Assembly: GCF_900269665.1 (NCBI RefSeq)
Contig: NZ_LT985361.1
Span: 4,548,735 to 4,581,494, forward strand
Reading direction: 5' to 3'
Length of the DNA: 32,760 bases
From: Nocardia suismassiliense
GTDB taxonomy: Bacteria; Actinomycetota; Actinomycetes; Mycobacteriales; Mycobacteriaceae
How positions within the stretch are numbered: the first letter of the stretch is position 1; every line of letters begins with the position of its first letter. The translations under genes were made by a program, and so were the position numbers. Positions 14,561 through 22,591 of this stretch are shown piece by piece. The notes under the pieces are model-generated. The model saw only the letters and a program-made list of their open reading frames with translations. It did no database searches and was not told the DNA's origin.

Positions 14561-15613
14561 CTATTGGTCGAAGGCGATGTGGACCCGGGGTGACTCCGGG
14601 AGGGTTTGGCAAGCGAGGGTCAGGCCGAGCGCGATCTCGTCATCGATGAGTGCCTCGCACTGCCGCATTCGGGTGCGGCCTTGCTTCACCGAGCAGACAC
14701 AGGTGCCGCAGGCGGATTCGCGGCAGACGTAGGGCGCGTCGATCCCGTTGGCCAGCAGCACATCCAGCAGGGGAGTCTGCTTGGGCCAGTTGAGGACGTG
14801 GGTCGTGCCGTCGATCTCCACTTCGGCAATGGCGGCATCTGTTGCGGCGGGCAGTGTTTCGCTGTTGCGGTGAGGTTCATCGAACGGATTTGACTGCAAG
14901 GACCGGTACTCCTCGGTGTGTATACGAGTCGCCGGCACACGCAAGGCCTGGGCCGCGGTGCCGACCACGGTCATGAATCCCGCAGGCCCGCAACGAAACC
15001 ACTCATGATCCGAGTACGGCCGTACGAGTTCGGCAACCTCCTTCGAGGTGGGTAGCCCGCGCTCCGATTCCAGCCAGTGCAGCACGCGTAAACGATCGGG
15101 GTAGCGGCTCGCCAACTCATCGAGCGCGTCGGCGAAGATCATCGACTGCCGATCCCGATTGGCATACAGCACAACAATATTCCCGCTACCGCCGACCAGC
15201 ATGGATTTGATGATCGACATGACCGGTGTGATGCCGCTGCCCGCCGCGCACAGCAGCACATCGGTATCCAGATCACGCGGTCCGAACGAGCCGGACGGCT
15301 CCAGCACCGTGATCAGGTCACCCACGGCGACGGTGTCGCAGAGCAGGTTCGAGGCATAGCCGCCCGCGATCCGCTTGACGGTCACCGCGATCCGGTCGTC
15401 ACAGTGCGGGCTGGTGCACAACGAGTAGCACCGCGCCACCGAGCCGGTGCGCTCGCTGGGCACCCGCAGGGTGAGGAACTGGCCGGGACGGTAGCGGAAG
15501 CGTTCGCTGAGCTCGTCGGGTACCTCGAAGATCAGGGTGCGGGCGTCGGCCGTCTCCTCGACGACCGCGCCGACCTTCAAAACATGTCCGCGCACGCCGT
15601 TGTCCGCGTTCAT
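14561..15613 (-). CDS. Flavin / plant-type [2Fe-2S] oxidoreductase (KshB/PaaE-like electron-transfer component)
   Basis: The 350-residue protein has three modules: an FAD-binding barrel with RCYS (61-64), an NAD(P)-binding domain with GSGITP (125-130), and a C-terminal plant-type ferredoxin with Cys297-x4-Cys302-x2-Cys305-x29-Cys335. This reductase type passes electrons from NAD(P)H to a non-haem iron oxygenase; KshB and Rv3230c are examples. ATG 15613 is preceded by GAGGT at about 6 nt, and the gene starts 4 bp after the SDR stop, so it is in the same operon. As last gene it could power the two PF10118-type di-iron candidate proteins encoded at the operon's start. There is no dedicated ferredoxin gene. 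Confidence 0.92.
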   Translation of the reverse strand: MNADNGVRGHVLKVGAVVEETADARTLIFEVPDELSERFRYRPGQFLTLRVPSERTGSVARCYSLCTSPHCDDRIAVTVKRIAGGYASNLLCDTVAVGDLITVLEPSGSFGPRDLDTDVLLCAAGSGITPVMSIIKSMLVGGSGNIVVLYANRDRQSMIFADALDELASRYPDRLRVLHWLESERGLPTSKEVAELVRPYSDHEWFRCGPAGFMTVVGTAAQALRVPATRIHTEEYRSLQSNPFDEPHRNSETLPAATDAAIAEVEIDGTTHVLNWPKQTPLLDVLLANGIDAPYVCRESACGTCVCSVKQGRTRMRQCEALIDDEIALGLTLACQTLPESPRVHIAFDQ

Positions 15614-15617
15614 CGTG

Positions 15618-16562
15618 CTACCTCGACACCTCGAGCGGCGGTGAAAGCGGCTGGGCGGCCGGCGTTGCCGCGACCGGATCGATCAGCCGGAGCACGCGCC
15701 GCCCGATCCGTTCGAGCCGTTGCACATCCAACGGTTGCGTCAACCGCCGATTCACCCCTGGCGCGATGCGCAGCATGAAATACCCCAGCCAGGCCTCGGC
15801 GCGCACCGGCACCACGGCGAGGTCATAGCGCACCGCCCGTTGCGCTGCCCGCGCGACCAGATCCGGACTCAGCGGTGCGAACGGCAGTTTCGCGGCCGCG
15901 TCCTGTACCCGCCGCGTCAGTTCCTTGCCACGCTCGATGAGGTCCTGATCCACTCCCACGGTGACGGCGTGCTCGCCGATGTTGGTGTTGATCACGCCGG
16001 GACAGATCGCGCTGACTCCGATGCCTTTGGGCCCGAACTCGAGTCGTAGACACTCGGTGAGCATCTTCACCCCGGCCTTGGACACCGAATACGCCGACAT
16101 CACCGGCGTCGGCGTGAACGCGGCCGCCGACGCGATATTCACGATGTGCCCGCGCTTACGGTTGTCGATCATCTGCTGCCCGAAGACGCGGCAGCCGTGC
16201 ACCACCCCGAGCAGGTTCACGCTGAGCTGGCGATCCCAATCCGCAGGCGAGAGGTCCACGAACGCACCGCTGACCAGCATGCCCGCATTGTTGACCAGGA
16301 CATCCGGCACACCGTGGTCGGCGAGCACGTCCCGGGCGAACGCCGCCCACGCGACCGGATCGGTGACGTCGAGACGGGCGGCGGAGGCCCGCCGGCCGCG
16401 TGCGTGGATCATCGCCTCGGTCGCCAGGGCCGAATCCAGGTCGAGGTCGGAGACCACGACATGCGCGCCCGCCCTGGCGAATCGGAGGGCGATGGCCCGG
16501 CCGATGCCGCTGCCCGCACCGGTCACCACCACCAGGTTCGGCTCGATGTTGGTGAGCTTCAT
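15618..16562 (-). CDS. Short-chain dehydrogenase/reductase (SDR)
   Basis: Classical SDR of 314 residues: cofactor motif TGAGSGIG (14-21), acidic Asp39 at the end of beta-2 suggesting NAD(H), NNAG (91-94), and catalytic Ser145, Tyr158 and Lys162 (YSVSK). A C-terminal extension beyond about 230 residues contains a hydrophobic/basic segment and is longer than in minimal SDRs. It should oxidise a hydrophobic alcohol or reduce a ketone; the substrate is not readable. The ATG overlaps the stop of the flavin monooxygenase gene (ATGA, 16559-16562). In the operon it would fit the step from hydroxylated product to ketone, before Baeyer-Villiger oxidation. Confidence 0.92.
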   Translation of the reverse strand: MKLTNIEPNLVVVTGAGSGIGRAIALRFARAGAHVVVSDLDLDSALATEAMIHARGRRASAARLDVTDPVAWAAFARDVLADHGVPDVLVNNAGMLVSGAFVDLSPADWDRQLSVNLLGVVHGCRVFGQQMIDNRKRGHIVNIASAAAFTPTPVMSAYSVSKAGVKMLTECLRLEFGPKGIGVSAICPGVINTNIGEHAVTVGVDQDLIERGKELTRRVQDAAAKLPFAPLSPDLVARAAQRAVRYDLAVVPVRAEAWLGYFMLRIAPGVNRRLTQPLDVQRLERIGRRVLRLIDPVAATPAAQPLSPPLEVSR

Positions 16563-18097
16563 ACGGATTCCTCGAGGATCGCGCCGGTCCGCGGTGCGGG
16601 AACGGTGTTCCGATAGTGGTAGTCGTCGAGATCGAAATGCCGGTTCTGCCAGTACATCTCGCCGTGGGTGGACGGCCGGAACGGTGAATCCCCGTGGCTG
16701 TTGATGTAGTAGGTGTTCGATCCCGTGCAGACGTCAGTGAAGAGAAAGTTCTTCTGCTGTCGGCGTAGGCATTTGGCGAAGTACTCGTCGTGCGCCTGCC
16801 TGCTGATCTCGCACTCGGTCGCGCCGCGGCGTTTGGTTTCGGCGATGGCCCGGCTCAGGTGCGCGGCGGTGGCCTCGATCATCCAGATATAGGAGCCGAG
16901 CACGAAACCGTAGGGTCCGGTGATGGTGAACATATTCGGGAACCCCGGCACCGAAACACCGTGGTACGCCTGGAATCGATGCCGGTCCCAGAACTCACCC
17001 AGATCGAGACCGTCGCGGCCGGTTACTGGGAAGGGCGGTATCGAATCTTTCTCCCACAGTTTGAATCCCGTGGCGCAGATCAGCACGTCGACCGGGTGGT
17101 CGACCCCGTCCTCGGTGGTGATCCCGCGCTCGCCGACGAACCCGATCGGCTCGGTGACCAGGCTGACATCCGATCGATTGAACGTCGACAGGTAGTCGTT
17201 CGACATCGACGGCCGCTTGCAGCCCAATCCGTAGGCCGGAATCAGCTTCTCGCGCAGTACCGGATCGTGCACCTGGCCGCGCATCCACCGCCGTGCGGGA
17301 ATCTCCGCCAGTCGCCGGCCCGCGTCGGACAGCCAGGCCGGGCCGGCCACCATGCCGCCCATGCCGATCTCGGTGGCGACGGTGCCGACCAGGCGGATAC
17401 CGGAACGCACCCACGGTCGTTCGAGCACCGCGCGCCCGATCCGGCCCACCGCCGCATCGGTTTTCGGGAACACCCAGATCGGTGTCCGCTGGAAGACGCT
17501 CAGGTGCGCCACCTCGTCGACGATCGCGGGCACCAGTTGCAGCGCGGTCGCGCCGGTGCCGATCACCGCGACCCGCTTGCCCGTCAGCGCGACATCATCG
17601 TCCCACAGCGCCGTGTGCATCAGGGTGCCGCCGAAGTCGTGCAGGCCCGGAATGTCGGGCATCTTCGGGCGTTCCAGCCCGCCGATCGCCATCACGACGT
17701 AGCGGGCGGTGAGCGTGCGGCCGCCGTCGGTGCCGAGCAACCAGACGCTGTCCTCGGCGTCGAACACCGCAGAGACGATCGTGGTGTTCAGCCGCAGCTT
17801 CGGCCGGAGCCCGTACTTGTCGACCATGCTCTCGGCGTAGTCGCGCAACTCGGTGCCCGGCGCGAAGATTCGCGACCAGTCGCCCCGCTGCTCGTAGGAG
17901 AAGCTGTAGATGAACGACGGAATATCGACGGCGACACCGGGATAGGTGTTGGCGTGCCAGGTTCCGCCGACCCGATCCCACTTGTCCACGATGACGAAGT
18001 CGTGAATACCTCTGCGTTGCAGGGCAATGGCAGCGCCGATGCCGCCGAACCCCGCGCCGACCACGATCACTTCGTAGTCGGGCTGCACCGCGCTCAT
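16559..18097 (-). CDS. Flavin-containing / Baeyer-Villiger-type monooxygenase
   Basis: The 512-residue enzyme has the FAD motif GAGFGG (14-19), GGTWHANTYPGVAVD (44-58), the type I Baeyer-Villiger fingerprint F-x-G-x3-H-x3-W-D (Phe155 to Asp166), an NADPH-binding GTG motif (180-182) and the late ATGF. Such enzymes insert oxygen next to a ketone, or oxidise soft nucleophiles or alkyl chains. ATG 18097 overlaps the stop of the preceding gene (ATGA, 18094-18097). The frame is open upstream to 18385, but that part is a shadow. Its tight coupling with SDR, reductase and two candidate di-iron proteins points to oxidation of a hydrophobic compound. The substrate cannot be predicted. Confidence 0.93.
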   Translation of the reverse strand: MSAVQPDYEVIVVGAGFGGIGAAIALQRRGIHDFVIVDKWDRVGGTWHANTYPGVAVDIPSFIYSFSYEQRGDWSRIFAPGTELRDYAESMVDKYGLRPKLRLNTTIVSAVFDAEDSVWLLGTDGGRTLTARYVVMAIGGLERPKMPDIPGLHDFGGTLMHTALWDDDVALTGKRVAVIGTGATALQLVPAIVDEVAHLSVFQRTPIWVFPKTDAAVGRIGRAVLERPWVRSGIRLVGTVATEIGMGGMVAGPAWLSDAGRRLAEIPARRWMRGQVHDPVLREKLIPAYGLGCKRPSMSNDYLSTFNRSDVSLVTEPIGFVGERGITTEDGVDHPVDVLICATGFKLWEKDSIPPFPVTGRDGLDLGEFWDRHRFQAYHGVSVPGFPNMFTITGPYGFVLGSYIWMIEATAAHLSRAIAETKRRGATECEISRQAHDEYFAKCLRRQQKNFLFTDVCTGSNTYYINSHGDSPFRPSTHGEMYWQNRHFDLDDYHYRNTVPAPRTGAILEESV

Positions 18098-18957
18098 CGG
18101 ACGCGATCCACGAGCGCGCCTTGGGCGCCGAACAATTCGTTCTGCCACTGCCGCAGCAAGGCGGCGGTGTCGACATCGTCCGGGTGGAAACCCGGCTTCA
18201 GATACACCTGGATCTCGCTGAGCAGACCGCGCACGATCGGCCCGCGCGCCAGCCGATAGGTCTGCCGGGCGACGGTGACCGGCCGCCATGCGGCGGGATC
18301 GGCGACGATCGAGGCGAGCACTCCCAGCCCGACCACCGGGATCGTGAAGGCGTACAGCACCGACATGACGGCGATCCGCAGCCACTCCGGGCCGTCGACC
18401 GCGCGATAGACGTCGAAGGCCACCGACTTGTGTTCCAGCTCTTCGAGGGCGTGCCAGTTGAGCAGATTACGCACCTCGGGATCACCTGCGAGGGACTGGA
18501 TTTCGCTACTGGAGAGCACCCGCGCCGCCAGTACCGCGGTGTAGTGCTCGGCGGCGGCCGTGACGGCGAGGTGGGCGGCGGGCGGTGCCAGCCGCTCGGC
18601 CTGCTGGACGAGGCGGTGCTGTCGGCTCACCACCTGTTGCAGGGGATAGCCGAGCGCGAACAGCTGCTCGTTCAACTTGCCGTGCTGCTGGCCGTGCACC
18701 GCCTCTTGGCCGATGAAGGCGGCGACTCGTTTCTTGAGCACCGGATCGGTGATCTGGTCGGCGAATCGGCGCACCGATCGGATGAACGATTCCTCGCCGG
18801 GCGGGAAGACGGCCGAGAGCAGTGCCACCAGATGGCTGAGCACGATGTCGTCGCCCGCGTAGTACTTGGTCATCGGTTCCGGCTGGCCGAAGCGGAATTT
18901 CATCCGCCGCACCTTCGGGTAGCTGCCCGCGCCGGTGTGCTGCACGCTGGAAGTCAT
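18094..18957 (-). CDS. PF10118-type protein ('metal-dependent hydrolase') with di-iron-like motif, paralogue 2
   Basis: This 287-residue protein belongs to the group usually labelled 'predicted metal-dependent hydrolase' (PF10118). The conserved residues form a ferritin-like di-iron pattern: Glu55/56 (PPGEESF), Glu85-x2-His88 (QEAVHGQQH), Glu137 (AAAEHYT), Glu173-x2-His176 (EELEH). A hydrophobic stretch near 200-225 suggests membrane association. A di-iron oxygenase or desaturase-like role is therefore worth considering, fed by the operon's flavin/2Fe-2S reductase. ATG 18957 is selected over 18969 because GGAG lies 6 nt upstream and the N-terminus then aligns with its neighbour paralogue. It is close in sequence to the protein encoded at 18991-19869, a tandem duplication. 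Confidence 0.82.
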   Translation of the reverse strand: MTSSVQHTGAGSYPKVRRMKFRFGQPEPMTKYYAGDDIVLSHLVALLSAVFPPGEESFIRSVRRFADQITDPVLKKRVAAFIGQEAVHGQQHGKLNEQLFALGYPLQQVVSRQHRLVQQAERLAPPAAHLAVTAAAEHYTAVLAARVLSSSEIQSLAGDPEVRNLLNWHALEELEHKSVAFDVYRAVDGPEWLRIAVMSVLYAFTIPVVGLGVLASIVADPAAWRPVTVARQTYRLARGPIVRGLLSEIQVYLKPGFHPDDVDTAALLRQWQNELFGAQGALVDRVR

Positions 18958-18990
18958 CTGAATCTCCATTGATTCCGGGGTTCGATACGG

Positions 18991-19869
18991 CTACTTGAGG
19001 TGGCCGACGAGGGTGCCGTCGGTGCCGAAGAGTTCTTTCTGCCAGCGGTGCAACAACTCTCGCGAATCTATGTCGTCGGGATGGAAGCCGGGCCGCAGAT
19101 ACAGCACCAGTTCGCGGCCGATGCCACGGAAGACCGGCCCGCGGAACAGCGTGAAGGCCTCTCTGGCCAGGCTCAACGGATAACGCCGCGCGTCCGGATC
19201 CCGGCCGAGCGATACGCTCAGGCCGACGGCCGTGAGCGGGAGGGTGAGCGCCACCAGCGTCGCCATGGTGAGGATGCGCATGGTCTCCGTGCCACCGACC
19301 GCGCGGTACACATCGAAGGCCACCGACTTGTGCTCCAGCTCCTCGAAAGCGTGCCAGTTCAAGAGGTTTCGCACTTCGTCGTCGCCGGCGAGGGCCTGGA
19401 TCTCAGGACTGGACAGCACGCGTTCGGCCAGCACCGCCGTGTAGTGCTCGGCCGCCGCGGTGGCGGCCAGGTGCAACCGTGCCGGGATGCGCTGTTCGAG
19501 GCGCTTCTGCCGTTCGATGGCGGCCGGCGCGTCCAGCCACTCGATGGGGTAGCCCATCTCGATCAGCTTCTCGTTGAGCCGCCGGTGTTCCTGGCCGTGC
19601 ATCGCCTCTTGGCCGATGAACCCGGCGACTCGTTTCTTGAGCACCGGATCGGTGATCTCGTCGGCGAATCGGCGCACCGAGCGGATGAACGACTCCTCGC
19701 CCGGCGGGAATCCCGCGGAAAGCCCGGCGATGAAGTGGCTGAACACCATGTCGCCGCCCGCGTAGTACTTCGACATGGGCACCGGCTCGCCGAAGCGGAA
19801 TCTGATTCGCCGCGCTCTCGGATATGCGCTGCCCGCGCGTTCCTTGGTTCGCACACTCTGCTCGGTCAT
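18991..19869 (-). CDS. PF10118-type protein ('metal-dependent hydrolase') with di-iron-like motif, paralogue 1
   Basis: First gene of the operon, 292 residues, paralogous to the next gene along its whole length (FPPGEESFIRSVRRFAD, DPVLKKRVA-FIGQEA-HGQ, AAAEHYTAVLA-RVLSS, NLLNWHA-EELEHKSVAFDVYRAV, LRPGFHPDDID). The same E / ExxH / E / ExxH arrangement is kept, whereas the N-terminus and the mid-region between the two helix pairs (WLDAPAAIERQKRLEQR) differ. That suggests conserved metal chemistry with altered substrate or partner binding. ATG 19869 is preceded by GAGG at 6 nt; an upstream ATG at 19881 would lack such a site. The promoter with overlapping inverted repeats lies directly upstream. 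Whether the two paralogues act as a heteromer or separately is unknown. Confidence 0.82.
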   Translation of the reverse strand: MTEQSVRTKERAGSAYPRARRIRFRFGEPVPMSKYYAGGDMVFSHFIAGLSAGFPPGEESFIRSVRRFADEITDPVLKKRVAGFIGQEAMHGQEHRRLNEKLIEMGYPIEWLDAPAAIERQKRLEQRIPARLHLAATAAAEHYTAVLAERVLSSPEIQALAGDDEVRNLLNWHAFEELEHKSVAFDVYRAVGGTETMRILTMATLVALTLPLTAVGLSVSLGRDPDARRYPLSLAREAFTLFRGPVFRGIGRELVLYLRPGFHPDDIDSRELLHRWQKELFGTDGTLVGHLK

Positions 19870-19889
19870 CTCGCACCTCATTGAGCTCG

Positions 19890-19944
19890 GTACCGTCAGT
19901 ATGCGGTACTACTAGTACGATACCGTCTCAGACGGATGAGGCAA
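19890..19944 (-). promoter_or_regulatory. Promoter of the oxidative operon with overlapping palindromes
   Basis: On the minus strand TTGCCT (19944-19939) and TATCGT (19922-19917) are 16 bp apart. The region holds a perfect 13-bp palindrome GTACTACTAGTAC (19906-19918) touching the -10, and nested arms GTACCG/CGGTAC (19890-19895/19904-19909) and CGGTA/TACCG (19904-19908/19921-19925). TACCGTC is also repeated directly 30 bp apart. These are good candidates for binding the TetR regulator encoded at 13822-14550. The rest of the gap up to 20184 shows nothing clear. Confidence 0.55.
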
Positions 19945-20184
19945 TAGGTAATTCGAATGCCGCAGGTAGACGCAATTCTGTTGTGCCTGTTGGCCTGCCG
20001 TGTCTGGGGATGCTGGCCGGAATTCGTCGCCCGACCGGCGTCGCCGCCGTCGCTGAGGTGTGTGGTTCAACTGCCGTGACTGAATGTTTGCTCAAATGTT
20101 GCGGAGTGTCGGCGGGCGAGTTAGATTCATCGCGAACGGATAGTCGTAAGTGCCCTGCCTGTTGAGTATTACCGGGAGCATCCG

Positions 20185-20235
20185 ATGAGGAACCGACTTG
20201 TAGCTGCAACATTGCTTGTGATCGGTCGTGGCTGA
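20185..20235 (+). CDS. Putative 16-residue leader ORF
   Basis: ATG 20185 follows GGGAG at about 7 nt and encodes a 16-residue basic-hydrophobic peptide (MRNRLVAATLLVIGRG). Its TGA (20233-20235) lies 1 bp before the ATG (20237) of the downstream gene, which lacks its own ribosome site. Translation of the small gene may depend on this leader. It also looks like the first residues of a signal peptide, so it could be a remnant of an exported protein. Confidence 0.35.
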   Translation: MRNRLVAATLLVIGRG

Positions 20236-20236
20236 T

Positions 20237-20524
20237 ATGGCTGTGATGATCACGCCGGCCGACGACCTGCTGGCCACGAACGAGTTCCTGCACGACGGCG
20301 TGCCGGTATACGTCGCGATCGGACGACCCCAGCCGTATCCCGACCGCACCGGTTGGCGCTGCCGGGTGCGCGTCGAATGCGGGACCACGCGACTCGAGCA
20401 GTCGCAGGTCGTCGCGCCGACCGCGCCGGAGGTGCTGCGCCTCGCCCTCGAGCTGGTCACCACCCGGCTCGGCATGACCGAGGCGGAGTTCTTCGAAGGC
20501 GCCACCATGAGCCCCGCCGCCTGA
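20237..20524 (+). CDS. Small conserved-looking protein of unknown function
   Basis: A soluble 95-residue acidic protein (ATG 20237; GTG 20228 is an alternative). A central stretch (VYVAIGRPQPYPDRTGWRCRVRVECG) looks like two or three beta strands, followed by a helix (PEVLRLALELVTTRLGM). It has the feel of short actinobacterial DUF proteins, but I cannot name the family with confidence. Codon use is typical of the window. The next gene, an HtrA-like protease, begins 109 bp downstream on the same strand and may be cotranscribed. Confidence 0.6.
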   Translation: MAVMITPADDLLATNEFLHDGVPVYVAIGRPQPYPDRTGWRCRVRVECGTTRLEQSQVVAPTAPEVLRLALELVTTRLGMTEAEFFEGATMSPAA

Positions 20525-20633
20525 CCGACACCCCGGTTCGCCTGGCCGATTTGGTTGGGGCTCTGGTGAACACAGTGCGCCCCGAGCTGAGTGCGGGCAT
20601 GCTGGAGGGGTTGGTGCAGACGTGTAATCAGGG

Positions 20634-21566
20634 GTGGTGGTCGACGTGGACGATGACGCCGCGATGGATGCCTATTCGCGCACGGTGATCAGGGTTGCCG
20701 CGTCGGTCACGCCACATGTGGCCAGCGTGCGCACCCGGCGGGGCAGTGGGTCGGCGGTGGTGTTCACGGAAGACGGCTTCATGCTGACCAACGCGCACGT
20801 CATCGGGTCGGCCAGCGGCGGCGAGGTGGTGTTCGCCGACGGGGTGGAGGCCAAGTTCGAGGTTGTCGGCATCGATCCGCTCTCCGACCTGGCCGTCCTG
20901 CATTCTCGCAACGGCGCGCCCGCGGCGGTGACGCTGGGCGACGCGGACGAACTCGTCGTGGGTCAGCTGGTGGTGGCCGTGGGCAGCCCGCTCGGACTCG
21001 CCGGTTCGGTCACTGCGGGGGTGGTGAGCGCGCTGGGCCGTGCCGTCCCGGTTGCCTCGCGCCGCGCAGGGCGGGTCATCGAGGACGTGATCCAAACCGA
21101 CGCGGCCCTCAATCCGGGCAATTCCGGTGGCGCGCTGTCGGATTCGGCGGGCCGGGTGGTCGGCATCAACACCGCCGTCGCGGGAATCGGTTTGGGCCTG
21201 GCGATTCCGATCAACGCGACCACTCGGCGCATCATCGATACCCTGCACACCGACGGTCGAGTGCGCCGCGCGTACCTGGGCCTGGTCGGCATGCCCGCAC
21301 CACTACCCGCCGCCGTCGCCGCCCGCACCGGACAGAGCGCAGGTGTCCGCATCATGGAGGTGGTCCGCGGCGGTCCAGCCGAGCAGGCGGGCCTACGCCG
21401 CGGCGATCTGGTCCTCAGCGTCGGGCGCGCCGAAGTGCGTGACGCGCAGGGCATTCAACGCCAGCTGTTCGCCGATGCGATCGGTGTCAAACTGCCGGTC
21501 ACCGTGCTGCGCAACGGTGCCATGGTCGACGTGGTCGCCGTCCCGATCGAGCTGACCGTCGACTGA
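20634..21566 (+). CDS. HtrA/DegP-like trypsin-fold serine protease with PDZ domain, no membrane anchor
   Basis: About 310 residues: a trypsin-like domain with the triad His55 (TNAHVIG), Asp85 (DPLSDLAVL) and Ser164 (NPGNSGGAL), then one PDZ domain (about 205-300; AYLGLVG...GPAEQAGLRRGDLVLSV). HtrA proteases degrade or refold damaged proteins, usually in the periplasm or attached to the membrane. Here neither a signal peptide nor a transmembrane helix precedes the catalytic domain, so the enzyme is predicted to be cytoplasmic, or the true start lies elsewhere. Several GTG codons (20634, 20637, 20646) and ATG 20664 compete as starts; the conserved domain begins after all of them. Confidence 0.88.
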   Translation: MVVDVDDDAAMDAYSRTVIRVAASVTPHVASVRTRRGSGSAVVFTEDGFMLTNAHVIGSASGGEVVFADGVEAKFEVVGIDPLSDLAVLHSRNGAPAAVTLGDADELVVGQLVVAVGSPLGLAGSVTAGVVSALGRAVPVASRRAGRVIEDVIQTDAALNPGNSGGALSDSAGRVVGINTAVAGIGLGLAIPINATTRRIIDTLHTDGRVRRAYLGLVGMPAPLPAAVAARTGQSAGVRIMEVVRGGPAEQAGLRRGDLVLSVGRAEVRDAQGIQRQLFADAIGVKLPVTVLRNGAMVDVVAVPIELTVD

Positions 21567-21626
21567 GCTGATCGGCCACTGATCGCCGGGCTGTCGGTGA
21601 ATCGCCAACCGATCCGCACGGGCACC

Positions 21627-21700
21627 GCCGCACACTTTTTGAGGTGGCGCACACGAATTCGCATGCGATTCGGTATGCGGCTCCTCAAAAAGTGTGCGGC
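21627..21700. repeat. 74-bp palindromic dispersed repeat, copy 2 (between convergent genes)
   Basis: The outer arms GCCGCACACTTTTTGAGG and CCTCAAAAAGTGTGCGGC are perfect 18-base inverted repeats. The inside is a second, slightly imperfect palindrome centred on GCATGC. Its complement has the same block order as 9341-9414. It lies in the 154-bp gap between the convergent htrA-like and TVP38 genes, where its hairpin could terminate transcription from both sides (T5 and A5 runs in the arms). Confidence 0.8.
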
Positions 21701-21720
21701 TTATCCGTCGTCCCAGGGGG

Positions 21721-22410
21721 CTACTTGGCGACTGCGGCTGGTGTGGGTTCCTCGGTCGGTACGACACGCTCGCCGTTGTTCCAGCGCGCGTCGACGACCA
21801 ACCCGACTACGCCGATGGCGACCAGCACCCCGGAGAACACGATCATGGCCGGGTGGGTGTTGCCGGTGAGGGCGTCGCCGAGGATGACGGTGCCGACGCT
21901 GCCGGGCAGCACACCGAGCAGCGTGGCAACCATGTACGGCCAGAAGCGGATCGAGGACAGTCCGCAGCAGTAGTTGAGCACCGAGAACGGCACGAAGGCG
22001 ATCAGGCGCAGCGAGCCGACCGCGAGCCAGCCGCGCCGCCGCAGCCGATCGTCGACGGCGCGCACGGCCGGGTGGGTGAGGCGCGAGGCCACCTGTTCGC
22101 GGTCCAGGGCGCGCACGAGCAGGACGGCGAGCGCGGCGCTGACCGTGGTCGCGCCGACGGCCAGCGCGATGCCGAGCACCGGGCCGAAGAGCAACCCGGC
22201 ACTCACCGTGAACACGGTGCGTGGGATCGGCGCGACGGTCACCAGCGCGTGCACTACGAAGAACACCAACGGAAAGATCGGGCCGACCGAGCCCGCCCAG
22301 TCCTGGATCTGCTGTGGAGTCGGCAGCGGGACCAGCAGCGCGGCGACGAACAGCGCGGCGATGCCGACGATCGTCGCGAGCACGCGCGGGTCACGGATCA
22401 GCCTGGTCAC
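21721..22410 (-). CDS. TVP38/TMEM64 (DedA-like, SNARE-associated domain) membrane protein
   Basis: A 229-residue polytopic protein with about five to six hydrophobic segments and the family core: a proline-containing VAPIPRTVFTVSAGLLFGPVLG followed later by LRLIAFVPFSVLNYCCGLSSI and VATLLGVLPGSVGTVILGDAL. TVP38/DedA proteins are thought to move lipids (such as undecaprenyl phosphate or phospholipids) across the membrane; the substrate here is unknown. GTG 22410 is chosen because VTRLIRDPRVLATIVG begins the first hydrophobic segment. The upstream open frame is low-complexity shadow. No ribosome site is obvious, so the start is uncertain by a few codons. It is divergent from mutA. Confidence 0.85.
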   Translation of the reverse strand: MTRLIRDPRVLATIVGIAALFVAALLVPLPTPQQIQDWAGSVGPIFPLVFFVVHALVTVAPIPRTVFTVSAGLLFGPVLGIALAVGATTVSAALAVLLVRALDREQVASRLTHPAVRAVDDRLRRRGWLAVGSLRLIAFVPFSVLNYCCGLSSIRFWPYMVATLLGVLPGSVGTVILGDALTGNTHPAMIVFSGVLVAIGVVGLVVDARWNNGERVVPTEEPTPAAVAK

Positions 22411-22591
22411 CGGGGCCAGGTTACCGGGTGGTAGTGGTACTGGGGGACAACGTGTCGCAGCGGTCCCGCTAGCATCAGAAGAAACGGGACGAATGCTCGT
22501 TAACCAAAGTAGTCGCTGAACTGGGCGAATGCTGCGGTTTCGGCACACACCACGGGTGCGCCTGCAGTCGAGTGGAAGAGGAAAGCAAGCT

